Source of the DNA: JABCPE02 sp963516675
Lineage (GTDB): Bacteria; Bacteroidota; Bacteroidia; Flavobacteriales; Weeksellaceae
Assembly (NCBI GenBank): GCA_963516675.1
Contig: CAUQBH010000001.1
Span: forward strand, 1 to 64,000
Direction: 5' to 3'
DNA: 64,000 nt
Shown here: in pieces, positions 15,663-24,886 of the stretch
Layout of the letters: each line of letters opens with the position of its first letter
How positions within the stretch are numbered: position 1 is the stretch's first letter
Translations under genes and position numbers: made by a program
The notes under the pieces: model-generated
Told to the model about the DNA's origin: nothing
What the model saw: the letters and a program-made list of their open reading frames with translations, nothing else
Database searches by the model: none

Positions 15663-17483
15663 ATGATTAAAAAGTATATTTCCCTAATCGTTTGGGGAGC
15701 TGTTCCCTTTGTCGCTGCACAAGAAAAAAAAATAGATACAGTTTTTATTTCAGATAGAAAACTGAACGAATCTGTACATTTTCAGAAAGTTATCAATTTT
15801 TCGGACAATATTCATAAAAACACCAGTAATCTTTCGGAAACCCTTCGGTTTTCTACACCTCTCTACATCAAAGAAAATGGAAGAGGAATGGTTTCTTCGC
15901 CCTCTTTTCGTGGGACAACAGCACAGCAGACGGCTTTCATCTGGAACGGCATTAATATCAATTCCTTGTTTCTAGGGCAGGGAGATATTAATAATATTGG
16001 ACTTCTTAATTTTGATAAAATCAGTGTAAAAGCTGGTGGAGGAAGCATTTCCTACGGAACGGGAGCTATCGGCGGAACGATACATTTGGATGATAAAATC
16101 CAGTTCGGAAAAGGAGTTAACGGAAATTTATTCTCGGAATTTGGGTCTTTTAATACCTTAAATTCAGCCTTAAAAATAGCTTACAGCAATGATAATTTTT
16201 CTGTAAAACTAAACACTGCCCTTGCCAAAAGCGAAAACAACTACGAAGTCCCAAAAGAAAAATACATCAACAGAAACGGAGCTTATTACCAGTACAACTA
16301 CTCTATTTCGGCTGCTTATCGTTTTAATAACCATCAGAAAATCGCGATGTTTTCGCTGTGGAATACAGGATTACAGCATTATCCCGTTTTTTCTGAAAGC
16401 CAGACAAAAACGAAATATGCCACTGATGGACTGAAAACTATGATTAACTGGCAAAGCGATTACAGCAATTTTCATAATGATTTGAAACTGGCTTTTCTGA
16501 GCGAAAAATACGATTATTACACCGATATAAATTTACCCAAAAGCAATGGCGCAGAGGGAAAAACTTGGCTCGTCCGCAATGATTTTTCTTATCAAAAGCC
16601 TAATAATTTCAGTATAAATCTAATCAGCGAATACCAATACAATTCCGCCGAGGGATACTCCTCTGGAATCACAAACCCTAAGAGAAACACTGGTTATCTT
16701 GCGATTACGGCTAATAAAAATCTATTTTCACACCTTTATATAGAAGGCTCACTCAGGAAAGATTTGGTAGAAAATATAGAAAGTCCTTATCTTTTTTTCG
16801 TGGGCTCTCGTATAGATTTTACCAAAAATTATTCATTAAAACTAAACGCTTCTAAAAATTTTAGATATCCTACTTTTAATGATTTATACTGGCAGCCAGG
16901 CGGAAATCTAAACCTAAAACCAGAGACTGCATATCAGTTTGAAATCAATCATTTATTCAAATTTAAAAACCTAAATATAGACATTGCTTCTTTTTATAAC
17001 GATATAGAAAATCTTATCCAGTGGCTGCCCACTTCTTCTGGATATTGGTCGCCATTTAACAGCAAAAAAATCCGCTCCTTTGGTGGTGAAATTTATGCCG
17101 ATTATACCCATAACATAGGCAAAAACACTTTGAAAATAAGTCTTTCTTACGCCTATACCAACTCCAAAGACACAGAAAAAAACAAATCACTTTCCTATGT
17201 CCCAAAACATAAAGCCAATGGACTTATTTCACTGAAAAACAAGTATTTAAACTTATTCATCCAAGGAATGTTTACCAGTGAAGTTTTCACAACGACTGAT
17301 GAAAACAAAAACTACCAGCTGCCTCATTACACCATCGTAAATGCAGGAGTGGAGTTTTATTTAAAGAAAAATATCACTCTGGGTGGAAAGATTAACAATA
17401 TTCTAAATCAAGTCTATAAAACCAGCGACTACTATCCGCTGCCTTTGAGAAACTATAATATCAATTTTAATATCAATTTTTAA
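15663..17483 (+). CDS. btuB: TonB-dependent vitamin B12 receptor
   Basis: 606 residues, outer membrane. Residues 1-18 are a signal peptide (AVPFVAAQ). The plug domain covers about 25-150 (LSETLRFSTPLYIKENGRG, SFRGTTAQQTAFIWNGI, SYGTGAIGGTIHLDD), and the rest is a 22-strand barrel ending in YNINFNINF with the terminal aromatic. The cobalamin riboswitch in its leader and the BtuG-like lipoprotein behind it support B12 or other corrinoid uptake. Length is normal for BtuB (about 600). Confidence 0.92.
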   Translation: MIKKYISLIVWGAVPFVAAQEKKIDTVFISDRKLNESVHFQKVINFSDNIHKNTSNLSETLRFSTPLYIKENGRGMVSSPSFRGTTAQQTAFIWNGININSLFLGQGDINNIGLLNFDKISVKAGGGSISYGTGAIGGTIHLDDKIQFGKGVNGNLFSEFGSFNTLNSALKIAYSNDNFSVKLNTALAKSENNYEVPKEKYINRNGAYYQYNYSISAAYRFNNHQKIAMFSLWNTGLQHYPVFSESQTKTKYATDGLKTMINWQSDYSNFHNDLKLAFLSEKYDYYTDINLPKSNGAEGKTWLVRNDFSYQKPNNFSINLISEYQYNSAEGYSSGITNPKRNTGYLAITANKNLFSHLYIEGSLRKDLVENIESPYLFFVGSRIDFTKNYSLKLNASKNFRYPTFNDLYWQPGGNLNLKPETAYQFEINHLFKFKNLNIDIASFYNDIENLIQWLPTSSGYWSPFNSKKIRSFGGEIYADYTHNIGKNTLKISLSYAYTNSKDTEKNKSLSYVPKHKANGLISLKNKYLNLFIQGMFTSEVFTTTDENKNYQLPHYTIVNAGVEFYLKKNITLGGKINNILNQVYKTSDYYPLPLRNYNINFNINF

Positions 17484-17495
17484 TAATTACATTCT

Positions 17496-18536
17496 ATGAA
17501 AAATTTTAAAATCACAGGGCTTATCGCTCTTTTAGCCCTAACGGCTGTTTCTTGTAACCGAGACGAAGCAGATGCTATCATTCCTGCAGAAAAGCACGAA
17601 AACGGAATTCTCGTAGCAAATGAAGGTAAATTCGGAACTCCCAATGCAGAACTAAGCTACATCAGCAGAGGGTTTTCCTCCATCAAAAACGATATCTACA
17701 AAACTACGAATGGAGAAAACCTAGGAGATGTCCTCCAGCATGTGAATTTCCACAATGGAGAAGCCTATCTTGTGATGAATAATTCTAACAAAATCATCGT
17801 CACTGACAGATATACTTTCCAGAAAAAAGCCGAAATCACACAAGATGTAAAAAATCCTCGTTACATCACTTTTGCAGGGAATCAGGCTTATGTTACCAAC
17901 AGCACTTACGGCGGAGAACAAAGCGTAACTATTTATAATACAGAGAATAACAGTCTAATTAAAAAAATCCCTAGCAGCGATACAGTTGAAAGAATCGTAA
18001 CTGCTGGAACCAATGTATTTGTTCAAAATGCAAGTTTTGGAACAGGAAACAAGCTGACTATCATTTCCTCTTCATCTAATAATGTAACAGGAACCATCAC
18101 CGTTCCTAACGGAGCCATCAACAAAACCATTTCTTATAACAACGATGTTTATGTAATTGCAGGAAAAGCTACCGAAGCTGATTCTCATATTTATAAATAT
18201 AATTCCAGCGGAAGCCTCACAAGTACGGTAACTCTCACAGGAATAAAAAATGCCAACAACATCGAAATAGACAATGGATACATCTATTTCACAGCAGGAA
18301 CAGGAGTATATTCTATGGAACTTTCTTCCAGCACCGCTCCAAGCAGCCCTATATTTAGTGTTGCAGAAAACGGATATTCCACTCTTTATGGATTCAATGT
18401 GATTGATGGGCTTATATACATTTCCGATGCTAATGGATTTAAGGAAGCCAGTAAAGTAAGCATCTACACTCCTTCGGGAGTTCGTATAAAAACTTTCTCT
18501 TCGGGAATAGGAACGAATGCTTTTTACAAAAATTAA
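17496..18536 (+). CDS. BtuG-like surface beta-propeller lipoprotein
   Basis: 346 residues with a lipobox (LTAVSC, cysteine about residue 20). The rest is a YncE/DUF5074-type beta-propeller with repeated blades (ILVANEGKFG, VTNSTYGGEQSVTIYN, LYGFNVIDGLIYISDA). In Bacteroides, BtuG is a surface propeller lipoprotein that binds B12 with very high affinity and forms a complex with BtuB; the same gene order and riboswitch control here suggest the same role. That functional link is inference. Starts 12 bases after btuB. Confidence 0.8.
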   Translation: MKNFKITGLIALLALTAVSCNRDEADAIIPAEKHENGILVANEGKFGTPNAELSYISRGFSSIKNDIYKTTNGENLGDVLQHVNFHNGEAYLVMNNSNKIIVTDRYTFQKKAEITQDVKNPRYITFAGNQAYVTNSTYGGEQSVTIYNTENNSLIKKIPSSDTVERIVTAGTNVFVQNASFGTGNKLTIISSSSNNVTGTITVPNGAINKTISYNNDVYVIAGKATEADSHIYKYNSSGSLTSTVTLTGIKNANNIEIDNGYIYFTAGTGVYSMELSSSTAPSSPIFSVAENGYSTLYGFNVIDGLIYISDANGFKEASKVSIYTPSGVRIKTFSSGIGTNAFYKN

Positions 18537-18540
18537 AAAT

Positions 18541-18577
18541 AAAAAAATTGGGCTTAGATAAGTCCAATTTTTTTTGC
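18541..18577. terminator. Bidirectional terminator
   Basis: Stem AATTGGGCTTA / TAAGTCCAATT with one G-U pair, flanked by A7 and T8, between convergent genes. The stop codon of the minus-strand gene lies inside the hairpin. Confidence 0.8.
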
Positions 18578-19972
18578 TTCTTGTATTACTAATTCTTTTG
18601 CAGCTTCATGTTCATTAGGAATTTCTCCCTCCAAAACAGCCTCTTTTACTCTTTCCTTCAAAATTCCTATCTCTCTGCCAGGCTTCATGTTAAACATCTG
18701 CATAATCTCCTCGCCTGTTATTGGCGGCTGAAAATTTCTTACATGGTCTTTTTCCTCCACTTCCTTTATTTTTTTCGCCACATATTCAAAATTCTTCTTG
18801 AATTTTTCCTGCTTGTAAGAATTTTTTGTTGTGATATCTGCTTTGCAAAGGGTAAACAAATCCTCTAAATCCTCTCCTGCATCAAATAACATTCTGCGCA
18901 GCGCACTATCCGAAACATCATCTGAAATCAGCGCAATCGGTCTCGAAGACAATTTCACCATTTTTTGAACATATTTCATGTCCTTCCCTAGTGGAAGTTT
19001 CAGCCTTTGGAAAATAGTTTTCACCATTTTTGACCCTAAAAACTCATGCCCGTGGAATGTCCATCCTATTCCTTTCACATATTTTTTTGTCGGAGCTTTG
19101 CCCACATCATGCAGCAGCGCCGCCCATCTGAGCCAAAGATTATCCGTGTTTTTTGAGATGTTATCCACCACTTCCAGCGTATGCCAGAAGTTATCCTTAT
19201 GCTTTTGCCCTTCTACTTCTTCTATCCCTTCTAATGCTGTAAGCTCTGGTAAAACAATTTCCAAAAGCCCTGTTTTTTTCATAATTTCCAATCCTACGGA
19301 AGGTTTTTCAGACAGCATAATTTTGTTAAACTCCACCATTATCCGCTCCACAGTGATTATCTCTATTCTTTTTGCTTCTTTTTCTATGGCTTCCAATGAT
19401 TTTTGTTCTATTGAAAAACCAAGTGTAGAAGCAAACCTAATGGCGCGCATCATTCTCAAAGGGTCGTCCGAATATGTTTGGACTGGTTCTAGGGGAGTTC
19501 GAAGTATCTTTCGTTCCATATCTTCCATTCCATTAAACGGGTCTATAAGTTCCCCAAAATTCTCTTTATTGAGTGAAATCGCCATCGCATTTACCGTGAA
19601 GTCTCTGCGTTTTTGGTCATCTTCCAATGTCCCTTGCTCCACCTGAGGGTTTCGGCTGTCAGCACTGTAACTTTCCTTCCTCGCTCCTACAAATTCCAAT
19701 TCCAAATTTTCATAACGAAACATGGCTGTTCCATAAGTTTTAAAAACAGAAACTTTAGTTTCAGGATTGATGCTTTTTGCAACAGCTTGTGCCAGTTCTA
19801 TTCCACTGCTTTCCGTTACGAAATCTATATCCGTAGGAGATTTTCTACCGAGTAGTAAGTCTCGAACATACCCGCCGACAACATAGACAGACTGCCCTCT
19901 ATCATGAGCAACCTGAGAAATTATTTTGAATATTTTTAGATTTTTATTTTGTGTAAGATTTACTTTCATCAC
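18554..19972 (-). CDS. cca: CCA tRNA nucleotidyltransferase with HD domain
   Basis: 472 residues. N-terminal nucleotidyltransferase signature VYVVGGYVRDLLLGRKSPTDIDFV (residues about 29-52), then the poly(A) polymerase-like motifs RRDFTVNAMAI and DDPLRMMRAIRFAS, and an HD domain (ALLHDVGKAPTKK, about residue 287-299). It adds or repairs the CCA end of tRNAs, which is needed here because the two tRNA-Glu genes nearby do not encode CCA. Two ATG codons are adjacent; the second (19969) is equally possible as start. Confidence 0.92.
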   Translation of the reverse strand: MMKVNLTQNKNLKIFKIISQVAHDRGQSVYVVGGYVRDLLLGRKSPTDIDFVTESSGIELAQAVAKSINPETKVSVFKTYGTAMFRYENLELEFVGARKESYSADSRNPQVEQGTLEDDQKRRDFTVNAMAISLNKENFGELIDPFNGMEDMERKILRTPLEPVQTYSDDPLRMMRAIRFASTLGFSIEQKSLEAIEKEAKRIEIITVERIMVEFNKIMLSEKPSVGLEIMKKTGLLEIVLPELTALEGIEEVEGQKHKDNFWHTLEVVDNISKNTDNLWLRWAALLHDVGKAPTKKYVKGIGWTFHGHEFLGSKMVKTIFQRLKLPLGKDMKYVQKMVKLSSRPIALISDDVSDSALRRMLFDAGEDLEDLFTLCKADITTKNSYKQEKFKKNFEYVAKKIKEVEEKDHVRNFQPPITGEEIMQMFNMKPGREIGILKERVKEAVLEGEIPNEHEAAKELVIQEAKKIGLI

Positions 19973-20016
19973 ATAAAAGGATATTCGTAATTAAGAAAAA
20001 CATTGATAAAAGTAAC

Positions 20017-20050
20017 AAAAAAGACCTTTGATAGTTACCAAAGGTCTTTC
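20017..20050 (-). terminator. Terminator of tRNA-Glu/rpsT operon
   Basis: Perfect 11-bp stem AAAGACCTTTG (20020-20030) / CAAAGGTCTTT (20039-20049), followed on the minus strand by a T-run. Confidence 0.8.
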
Positions 20051-20055
20051 TTTTG

Positions 20056-20127
20056 TAGCCCGTAGGGGAATCGAACCCCTCTTGCAAGAATGAAAATCTT
20101 GAGTCCTAACCGATAGACGAACGGGCC
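20056..20127 (-). tRNA. tRNA-Glu (anticodon TTC), copy 2
   Basis: 72 bases. Acceptor stem GGCCCGT/ACGGGCT, T-arm GGGGTTCGATTCCCC and the anticodon loop reading TTTTCAT with anticodon TTC. 3' CCA is not encoded. Identical to the copy at 20454-20525. Confidence 0.95.
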
Positions 20128-20139
20128 AACTATACTTTC

Positions 20140-20394
20140 TTATGCTAATTTATTAACATGCTTTGTTAATTTACTTTTCAAATTAGCCGCTTTGTTTTTG
20201 TGGATGATATTTCTTTTTACTAATTTATCCAACAAAGAAACTACTTTTGGTAATTGTTCTAGTGCAACAGCTTTATTTTCTTCATTTCTTAATACTTTCA
20301 TAGCTGTTCTAGCAGTTTTATGATAGTATCTGTTTCTCACTCTTCTTTTTTCAGACTGTCTAATTCTTTTTAATGCTGACTTGTGATTTGCCAT
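20140..20394 (-). CDS. rpsT: 30S ribosomal protein S20
   Basis: 84 residues, typical S20: MANHKSALKRIRQSEKRRVRNRYYHK, then a long basic helix ending LKSKLTKHVNKLA. It binds 16S rRNA early in 30S assembly. It lies between two identical tRNA-Glu genes on the same strand, so it is transcribed with them from the promoter at 20544-20573. Confidence 0.97.
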   Translation of the reverse strand: MANHKSALKRIRQSEKRRVRNRYYHKTARTAMKVLRNEENKAVALEQLPKVVSLLDKLVKRNIIHKNKAANLKSKLTKHVNKLA

Positions 20395-20453
20395 AATCTT
20401 TTAAATATTTTACAAAGTAAATTTATTACTACTACTATTTTAAATTCAAAAAG

Positions 20454-20525
20454 TAGCCCGTAGGGGAATCGAACCCCTCTTGCAAGAATGAAAATCTTGA
20501 GTCCTAACCGATAGACGAACGGGCC
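20454..20525 (-). tRNA. tRNA-Glu (anticodon TTC), copy 1
   Basis: 72 bases, identical to 20056-20127: GGCCCGT acceptor, anticodon TTC, T-arm GGGGTTCGATTCCCC. First element of the operon. 3' CCA not encoded. Confidence 0.95.
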
Positions 20526-20543
20526 AACTGTTTTTTGCGTTTG

Positions 20544-20573
20544 CAAATATACAAACTTTTTCTATCCCACCAA
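20544..20573 (-). promoter_or_regulatory. Promoter of the tRNA-Glu/rpsT operon
   Basis: On the minus strand TTG (plus 20571-20573), 19-base spacer, TATATTTG (plus 20544-20551): a perfect Bacteroidota promoter. Transcription should start about 10 bases before the first tRNA. Confidence 0.75.
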
Positions 20574-20587
20574 ATTTTTTTGAAAAA

Positions 20588-21862
20588 TTATTTATTATTT
20601 TTTTGGATTACGGGATTTTTTATACCTTTTTCCTCCATCTGTTTTCTCAGTTTTACGGCTTCTTCAAGGGTTTTTACATTTCCTGCAGTATAGTAATGTG
20701 TGTCTCCTATTTTTTCTCTTTTGACATCAGAAATTTTATTTACAGGAGAATCTTTTGGCAGCCTTGATGGTGAAGCGGCTAGTTCTATAGTATAATAACC
20801 TTGTGATAACTTTTGGTCAGGTGTAAAATTAACCACCGTAGCGTTTTTAAATCCAGCATCTTTAGCTGTTTTCAAGTTTTCATCTCGTATAGATGCATAA
20901 TTGGTCGTGCTGTAATAGTATCTATACATAGAACCCTCTTTTATGGTCAAAATATATTTCAACCCTCTGAATGCAGGGTCTCCTTCATTATATTTGGTTA
21001 CAGAACTCATCAGCAGGATACGACTGTCCGTTTTCATTGGTTTTTCTGCTTCTTTTACTGGCTCTGCTTTTACATTTCTATCCAGTCTCTTCTTATAACT
21101 TACTATAGCCTGATATACAGACTCCGCTATAGCTTCCTGCCCTTCTTTGCTGGATATATATTGAGCATCATTATAATTACTAATAAAGCCCATTTCTATT
21201 AGGATAGATGGCATGGCATTTCTACGAAGAACATGGAGGTTCTGCTGTTTCACTCCTCTTGAAAATCTTTTATCTTTATTTACGAAATTTTCTTCCACAA
21301 AACTACCTATCAAAAGGCTACTTTCTAGGTATTTACTTTGTTGAATTTTTAGAGCAATCAGAGATTCTGGGGAATTTGGGTCATAAGAAGCAAAGGTTTC
21401 TCTATCCTGCTCATCGAGATAGATTACATCGTTCTCAGCTTTTGCTACTTCTAGATTTTCTTTATTTTGATTTGGCCCTTGTACGAAAGTTTCTGTGCCG
21501 TAAGCTTCTGTTCCTCTGGAAGAGTTACAATGCATAGAAACGAATAAATCCGCCTTATTCTTATTAGCCAAATTAGTTCGTTCTGTCAATGATGGATAAG
21601 AATCTGTTTTTCTGGTATATATAACTTTAAAATCTTTATTTTTCTCCAACTTCTCTCCCACCAAGAGAGTCACAGCAAGGGTTATGTCTTTTTCATTCAG
21701 TTTTCCCAGTTCTGAATATGTTCGCGTAGCTCCAATATCCTGACCACCATGACCTGCATCTAAAATAACGGTAAACTTTTTCTTCTGGGCATAGGCTGGG
21801 ATGAAAAATAATGTTAAAATTACTGTTAAAGTTGCTCTTATTAAAAATTTATTTATTTTCAT
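20588..21862 (-). CDS. N-acetylmuramoyl-L-alanine amidase
   Basis: 424 residues with a signal peptide ending PAYAQ (about residue 26). The Amidase_3 domain (27-250) carries the zinc ligands H38 (LDAGHGG), E94 (SLTERTNLA) and H111 (SMHCNSS) and the catalytic Glu in LIEMGFISN. The C-terminal region (about 280-424) contains SPOR-like beta-alpha-beta repeats (TRILLMSSVTKY-like, KTLEEAVKLRKQMEEKGIKN), which would target it to septal peptidoglycan. It cleaves the amide bond between MurNAc and the stem peptide for daughter-cell separation. Divergent from the LptD-like gene. Confidence 0.9.
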   Translation of the reverse strand: MKINKFLIRATLTVILTLFFIPAYAQKKKFTVILDAGHGGQDIGATRTYSELGKLNEKDITLAVTLLVGEKLEKNKDFKVIYTRKTDSYPSLTERTNLANKNKADLFVSMHCNSSRGTEAYGTETFVQGPNQNKENLEVAKAENDVIYLDEQDRETFASYDPNSPESLIALKIQQSKYLESSLLIGSFVEENFVNKDKRFSRGVKQQNLHVLRRNAMPSILIEMGFISNYNDAQYISSKEGQEAIAESVYQAIVSYKKRLDRNVKAEPVKEAEKPMKTDSRILLMSSVTKYNEGDPAFRGLKYILTIKEGSMYRYYYSTTNYASIRDENLKTAKDAGFKNATVVNFTPDQKLSQGYYTIELAASPSRLPKDSPVNKISDVKREKIGDTHYYTAGNVKTLEEAVKLRKQMEEKGIKNPVIQKNNK

Positions 21863-21876
21863 CTGTTTAAAATTAT

Positions 21877-21884
21877 TATTTTTG
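21877..21884 (+). promoter_or_regulatory. -7 element of LptD-like gene
   Basis: TATTTTTG, TAnnTTTG match, 19 bases before the TTG start at 21904. Confidence 0.45.
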
Positions 21885-21903
21885 GGGCATTAAATTATTA
21901 CCA

Positions 21904-24471
21904 TTGACAAATAAAAAGTTCAAATTTACCTTACAAATCTTAATTATCCTAATTTTTAACAATTTTTTAGCACAAACAAACCCTAAAAACATTGAAGAAA
22001 ATAAAGGAAAAAAAGATACTGTCGTTGTAGTAAACGAACAATTAGAAGACATATTGCTCAGCAAAGCAGAAAACAGCCGTTTTGATGTTGAGAAAAAAAT
22101 GACTTTCCTTAACAAAAACGCCCAGATAAACTATCAGGACATGCAGATAGAGGCTGACTACATCAGTATAGACTGGGAAGGAGGAACTATTTTTGCAAGG
22201 GGAATGGTGGATTCTTCAGGAAAAATAACCAAACCTGCTGTGGCCACACAGGGCGGCAAAAAATATGAATATAACGAGGTAAGCTACAACTATAAAACCA
22301 AACAAGCCATAGCCTACAACGCTAGAACAGAGGAAAACGAAGGGGCTATCGTAGCTGAAAAAACCAAGAAAGTAAACGACTCTGTATTCTACATGAGGAG
22401 AGGTTTCTTTACAACTGATGAACTATTCAGAGCTAAAAAAGATACCCTTCCTGATTACCATCTCTCCGCTCCCATCCTAAAACTTGTCAAAGGGAAAAAT
22501 TCAGGGAAAGTGGTTACAGGTCCTATTCAGCTTTATATAGAGCAGGTTCCTACGCCTTTGGCTCTTCCATTCGCTATCCTGCCTTTCACTGAGAAAAGAA
22601 GTGCGGGGCTCATCATTCCTAGTTTTGGGGAAAGAGCTGATGTAGGATTTTATCTGAATGGTTTGGGATATTATCAGCCTTTGGGGAAACATTTTGACCT
22701 AAAAATACTCACTGACTACTACACCAAAGGAAGCTGGAACATCCGCCCAGAGGTCAATTACAAGAAAAACTACAAATACAGTGGTACTTTCCGCGGTGAT
22801 ATAGGAACCACCATAAGAGGAATAAAAGGACTTGATTCTTATTCAAAATCAAGCACTTACAGGATATACTGGTCTCATCAGCAGGATGCAAAAGCCAATC
22901 CTTTCCTGCAACTATCTGCTTCTGTGGATATTGTGAGTAACCGATTTTATAATAACAACATCAACAACTCTTATATATTTAATCAAGATGTGCTAAATGC
23001 CCAGCAAAACTCATCCATTACGCTTACTAAAAGATTTCTAAATCTACCTATAACACTTACTGGGAACCTTACCTATTCGCAGAATTTTTCTACTGGACTT
23101 ACTAACCTAAGACTTCCATCCCTCACTGCGAGTGTGAACCAGTTTTATCTATTCAAAGCTAAAGATGGCGTAAGAAAAGGGCTAATAGAGAACATCACGG
23201 TAAATACTAAATTTGATTTCAGAAACGAAGTCAATGCACAGCAAAACGAAATGTTCACAAAAACAATGTGGGACAAAATGAAATACGGAGCTAGAAATGT
23301 ATCTACATTCAGCACCACCACTACATTTTTGCGATATTTCAACCTGTCACTATCCGCATCCGCAGATAATGTTTTGACAAATAAAACGATTAGAAAAAAC
23401 TACAACTCAGCTACCAACGCCGTAGAAACCACGGATGTAAAGAGCATCACTGGATTTAGCACCTTTAATACAAGTGCTTCCGTGCAGACTACGCTCTACG
23501 GAATGCTTAAATTCGGGAAAAACAGCAAAATCCAAGCGGTAAGACATGTCTTCACGCCGAGCATTGGTTTTTCCTACAATCCTGATTTCAGCAGTGAAAG
23601 CTGGGGATATTATCAAAAATACATAGATGCTACGGGAAATCCTATTTCGTACTCTATTTTTGAAAACGGAGTCTATGGCTCTCCTAGTGCAGGTCTTTCA
23701 AAATCAGTCACTTTTAATTTTAATAATAATATTGAAATGAAAGTAAAATCAAAGAAAGACTCAACGGGAGTAGCGAAAATAAAACTTTTTGAAAACATTG
23801 GAGTAAATTTCAGCTACAATGCCGCTGCGCCTACCTTTAAGTGGTCGTATATCAACATCAATGCTCAGAATTCTTTCTTTAATAATAAATTGAGCCTGAA
23901 TTACAATGCATCATTTGACCCTTATAAAATAGCATTTACGCCAGGTTCTGAAATAGGAACAAGACTTGACAAAATTGGGAATTTCAGACTGCAATACTTT
24001 AATTTAGGAGCAAATCTATCCCTCCACGAGATTTTAAAACCAAAAAACAAAGAGAAAAAAACATATCACAAAAAAGGCTACGCCATGATGGAAGCCTACC
24101 ATTTCGATGATGATAACTACGCTCGTTTTGACCAAGACTGGACGATGAGCATCACCGCAAACTATTCCTATAACAACTCTGCAAAGAGGTATGGAGACCG
24201 CACGGCATCCATCGGGCTGAATGGTTCTATAAAACTTACGCCTTACTGGAATATCACAGGAAGCGCCCATTATGACTTGGTTAATAAAGCTTTCTCATAC
24301 TCCAGATTAGGCTTTGCACGAGACCAAAGAAGTTTCACGATTACTTTCAACTGGGTGCCTATCGGACAGTATAAGGTGTATGATTTCTTCATCGGAATAA
24401 AAGCCAATATCCTAAGAGATGCTTTAAAATACAAAACCCAGAGCTTCCCACAATCCACAAGTTCTTTCTAA
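21904..24471 (+). CDS. lptD: LptD-like outer-membrane LPS assembly protein
   Basis: 855 residues starting with TTG (no ATG is available; a stop lies 12 codons upstream). Signal peptide about 1-22 (LIILIFNNFLAQ). Residues about 50-210 are an OstA/LptA-like jelly roll (NAQINYQDMQIEADYISID, AYNARTEENEGAIVAEK), followed by a large beta barrel starting at the ALPFAILPFTEKRSAGLIIPS motif conserved in LptD. It inserts LPS into the outer leaflet. Bacteroidota often encode several LptD-like proteins, so whether this one is the essential copy is not certain. Confidence 0.85.
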   Translation: MTNKKFKFTLQILIILIFNNFLAQTNPKNIEENKGKKDTVVVVNEQLEDILLSKAENSRFDVEKKMTFLNKNAQINYQDMQIEADYISIDWEGGTIFARGMVDSSGKITKPAVATQGGKKYEYNEVSYNYKTKQAIAYNARTEENEGAIVAEKTKKVNDSVFYMRRGFFTTDELFRAKKDTLPDYHLSAPILKLVKGKNSGKVVTGPIQLYIEQVPTPLALPFAILPFTEKRSAGLIIPSFGERADVGFYLNGLGYYQPLGKHFDLKILTDYYTKGSWNIRPEVNYKKNYKYSGTFRGDIGTTIRGIKGLDSYSKSSTYRIYWSHQQDAKANPFLQLSASVDIVSNRFYNNNINNSYIFNQDVLNAQQNSSITLTKRFLNLPITLTGNLTYSQNFSTGLTNLRLPSLTASVNQFYLFKAKDGVRKGLIENITVNTKFDFRNEVNAQQNEMFTKTMWDKMKYGARNVSTFSTTTTFLRYFNLSLSASADNVLTNKTIRKNYNSATNAVETTDVKSITGFSTFNTSASVQTTLYGMLKFGKNSKIQAVRHVFTPSIGFSYNPDFSSESWGYYQKYIDATGNPISYSIFENGVYGSPSAGLSKSVTFNFNNNIEMKVKSKKDSTGVAKIKLFENIGVNFSYNAAAPTFKWSYININAQNSFFNNKLSLNYNASFDPYKIAFTPGSEIGTRLDKIGNFRLQYFNLGANLSLHEILKPKNKEKKTYHKKGYAMMEAYHFDDDNYARFDQDWTMSITANYSYNNSAKRYGDRTASIGLNGSIKLTPYWNITGSAHYDLVNKAFSYSRLGFARDQRSFTITFNWVPIGQYKVYDFFIGIKANILRDALKYKTQSFPQSTSSF

Positions 24472-24487
24472 AAAGAGAAGAATTTTG

Positions 24488-24495
24488 TATCTTTG
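24488..24495 (+). promoter_or_regulatory. -7 element overlapping start of ridA
   Basis: TATCTTTG ends 5 bases before the ATG at 24501, so the transcript probably begins at or within a few bases of the start codon. Confidence 0.55.
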
Positions 24496-24500
24496 CAGGT

Positions 24501-24884
24501 ATGAAAAAGGTAATTTCTACTCAGGATGCTCCTCTTGCTATTGGAGCTTATTCACAAGCTGTTTTAGTGGATGGAATACTTTATATTTCTGGACAGATTC
24601 CTATCAATCCAGAAAATGATAATCTTGTAGAGGGAATAGAGGAAGAAACCCACCAAGTGATGAAAAACCTAAAAGCCATTCTCCACAGAGCTGGGCTGGA
24701 TTTTTCTAATGTTGTAAAAACGAGTATTTTCCTTGCAGATATGAAAAATTTTCCTTTGGTAAATGATATTTACTCTTCATATTTCAGTGATGATGATTAC
24801 CCTGCTAGAGAAACCATACAGGTAGCAGCCCTACCGAAAGGAGTAAGTGTAGAAATTTCCATGATAGCCCACACCAAAATTTAG
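24501..24884 (+). CDS. ridA: RidA family imine deaminase
   Basis: 127 residues, the normal length. Family signatures: DAPLAIGAYSQAVLVDGILYISGQIP at the start, then MKNLKAILHRAGLDFSNVVKTSIFLADM and the active-site arginine in YPARETIQVAALPKG. It hydrolyses 2-iminopropanoate/2-iminobutanoate released by PLP enzymes and so prevents their damage. A small membrane-protein gene follows 2 bases after the stop. Confidence 0.95.
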   Translation: MKKVISTQDAPLAIGAYSQAVLVDGILYISGQIPINPENDNLVEGIEEETHQVMKNLKAILHRAGLDFSNVVKTSIFLADMKNFPLVNDIYSSYFSDDDYPARETIQVAALPKGVSVEISMIAHTKI

Positions 24885-24886
24885 TT

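Noticed and set aside
18978..19646. Plus-strand frame of 222 codons opposite cca
   Set aside because: Shadow of the cca gene, serine/isoleucine-rich and without recognisable domain.
20056..20525. Identical 72-base repeats suggesting a mobile element
   Set aside because: The repeats are complete tRNA-Glu genes flanking rpsT; no transposase or target-site duplication.
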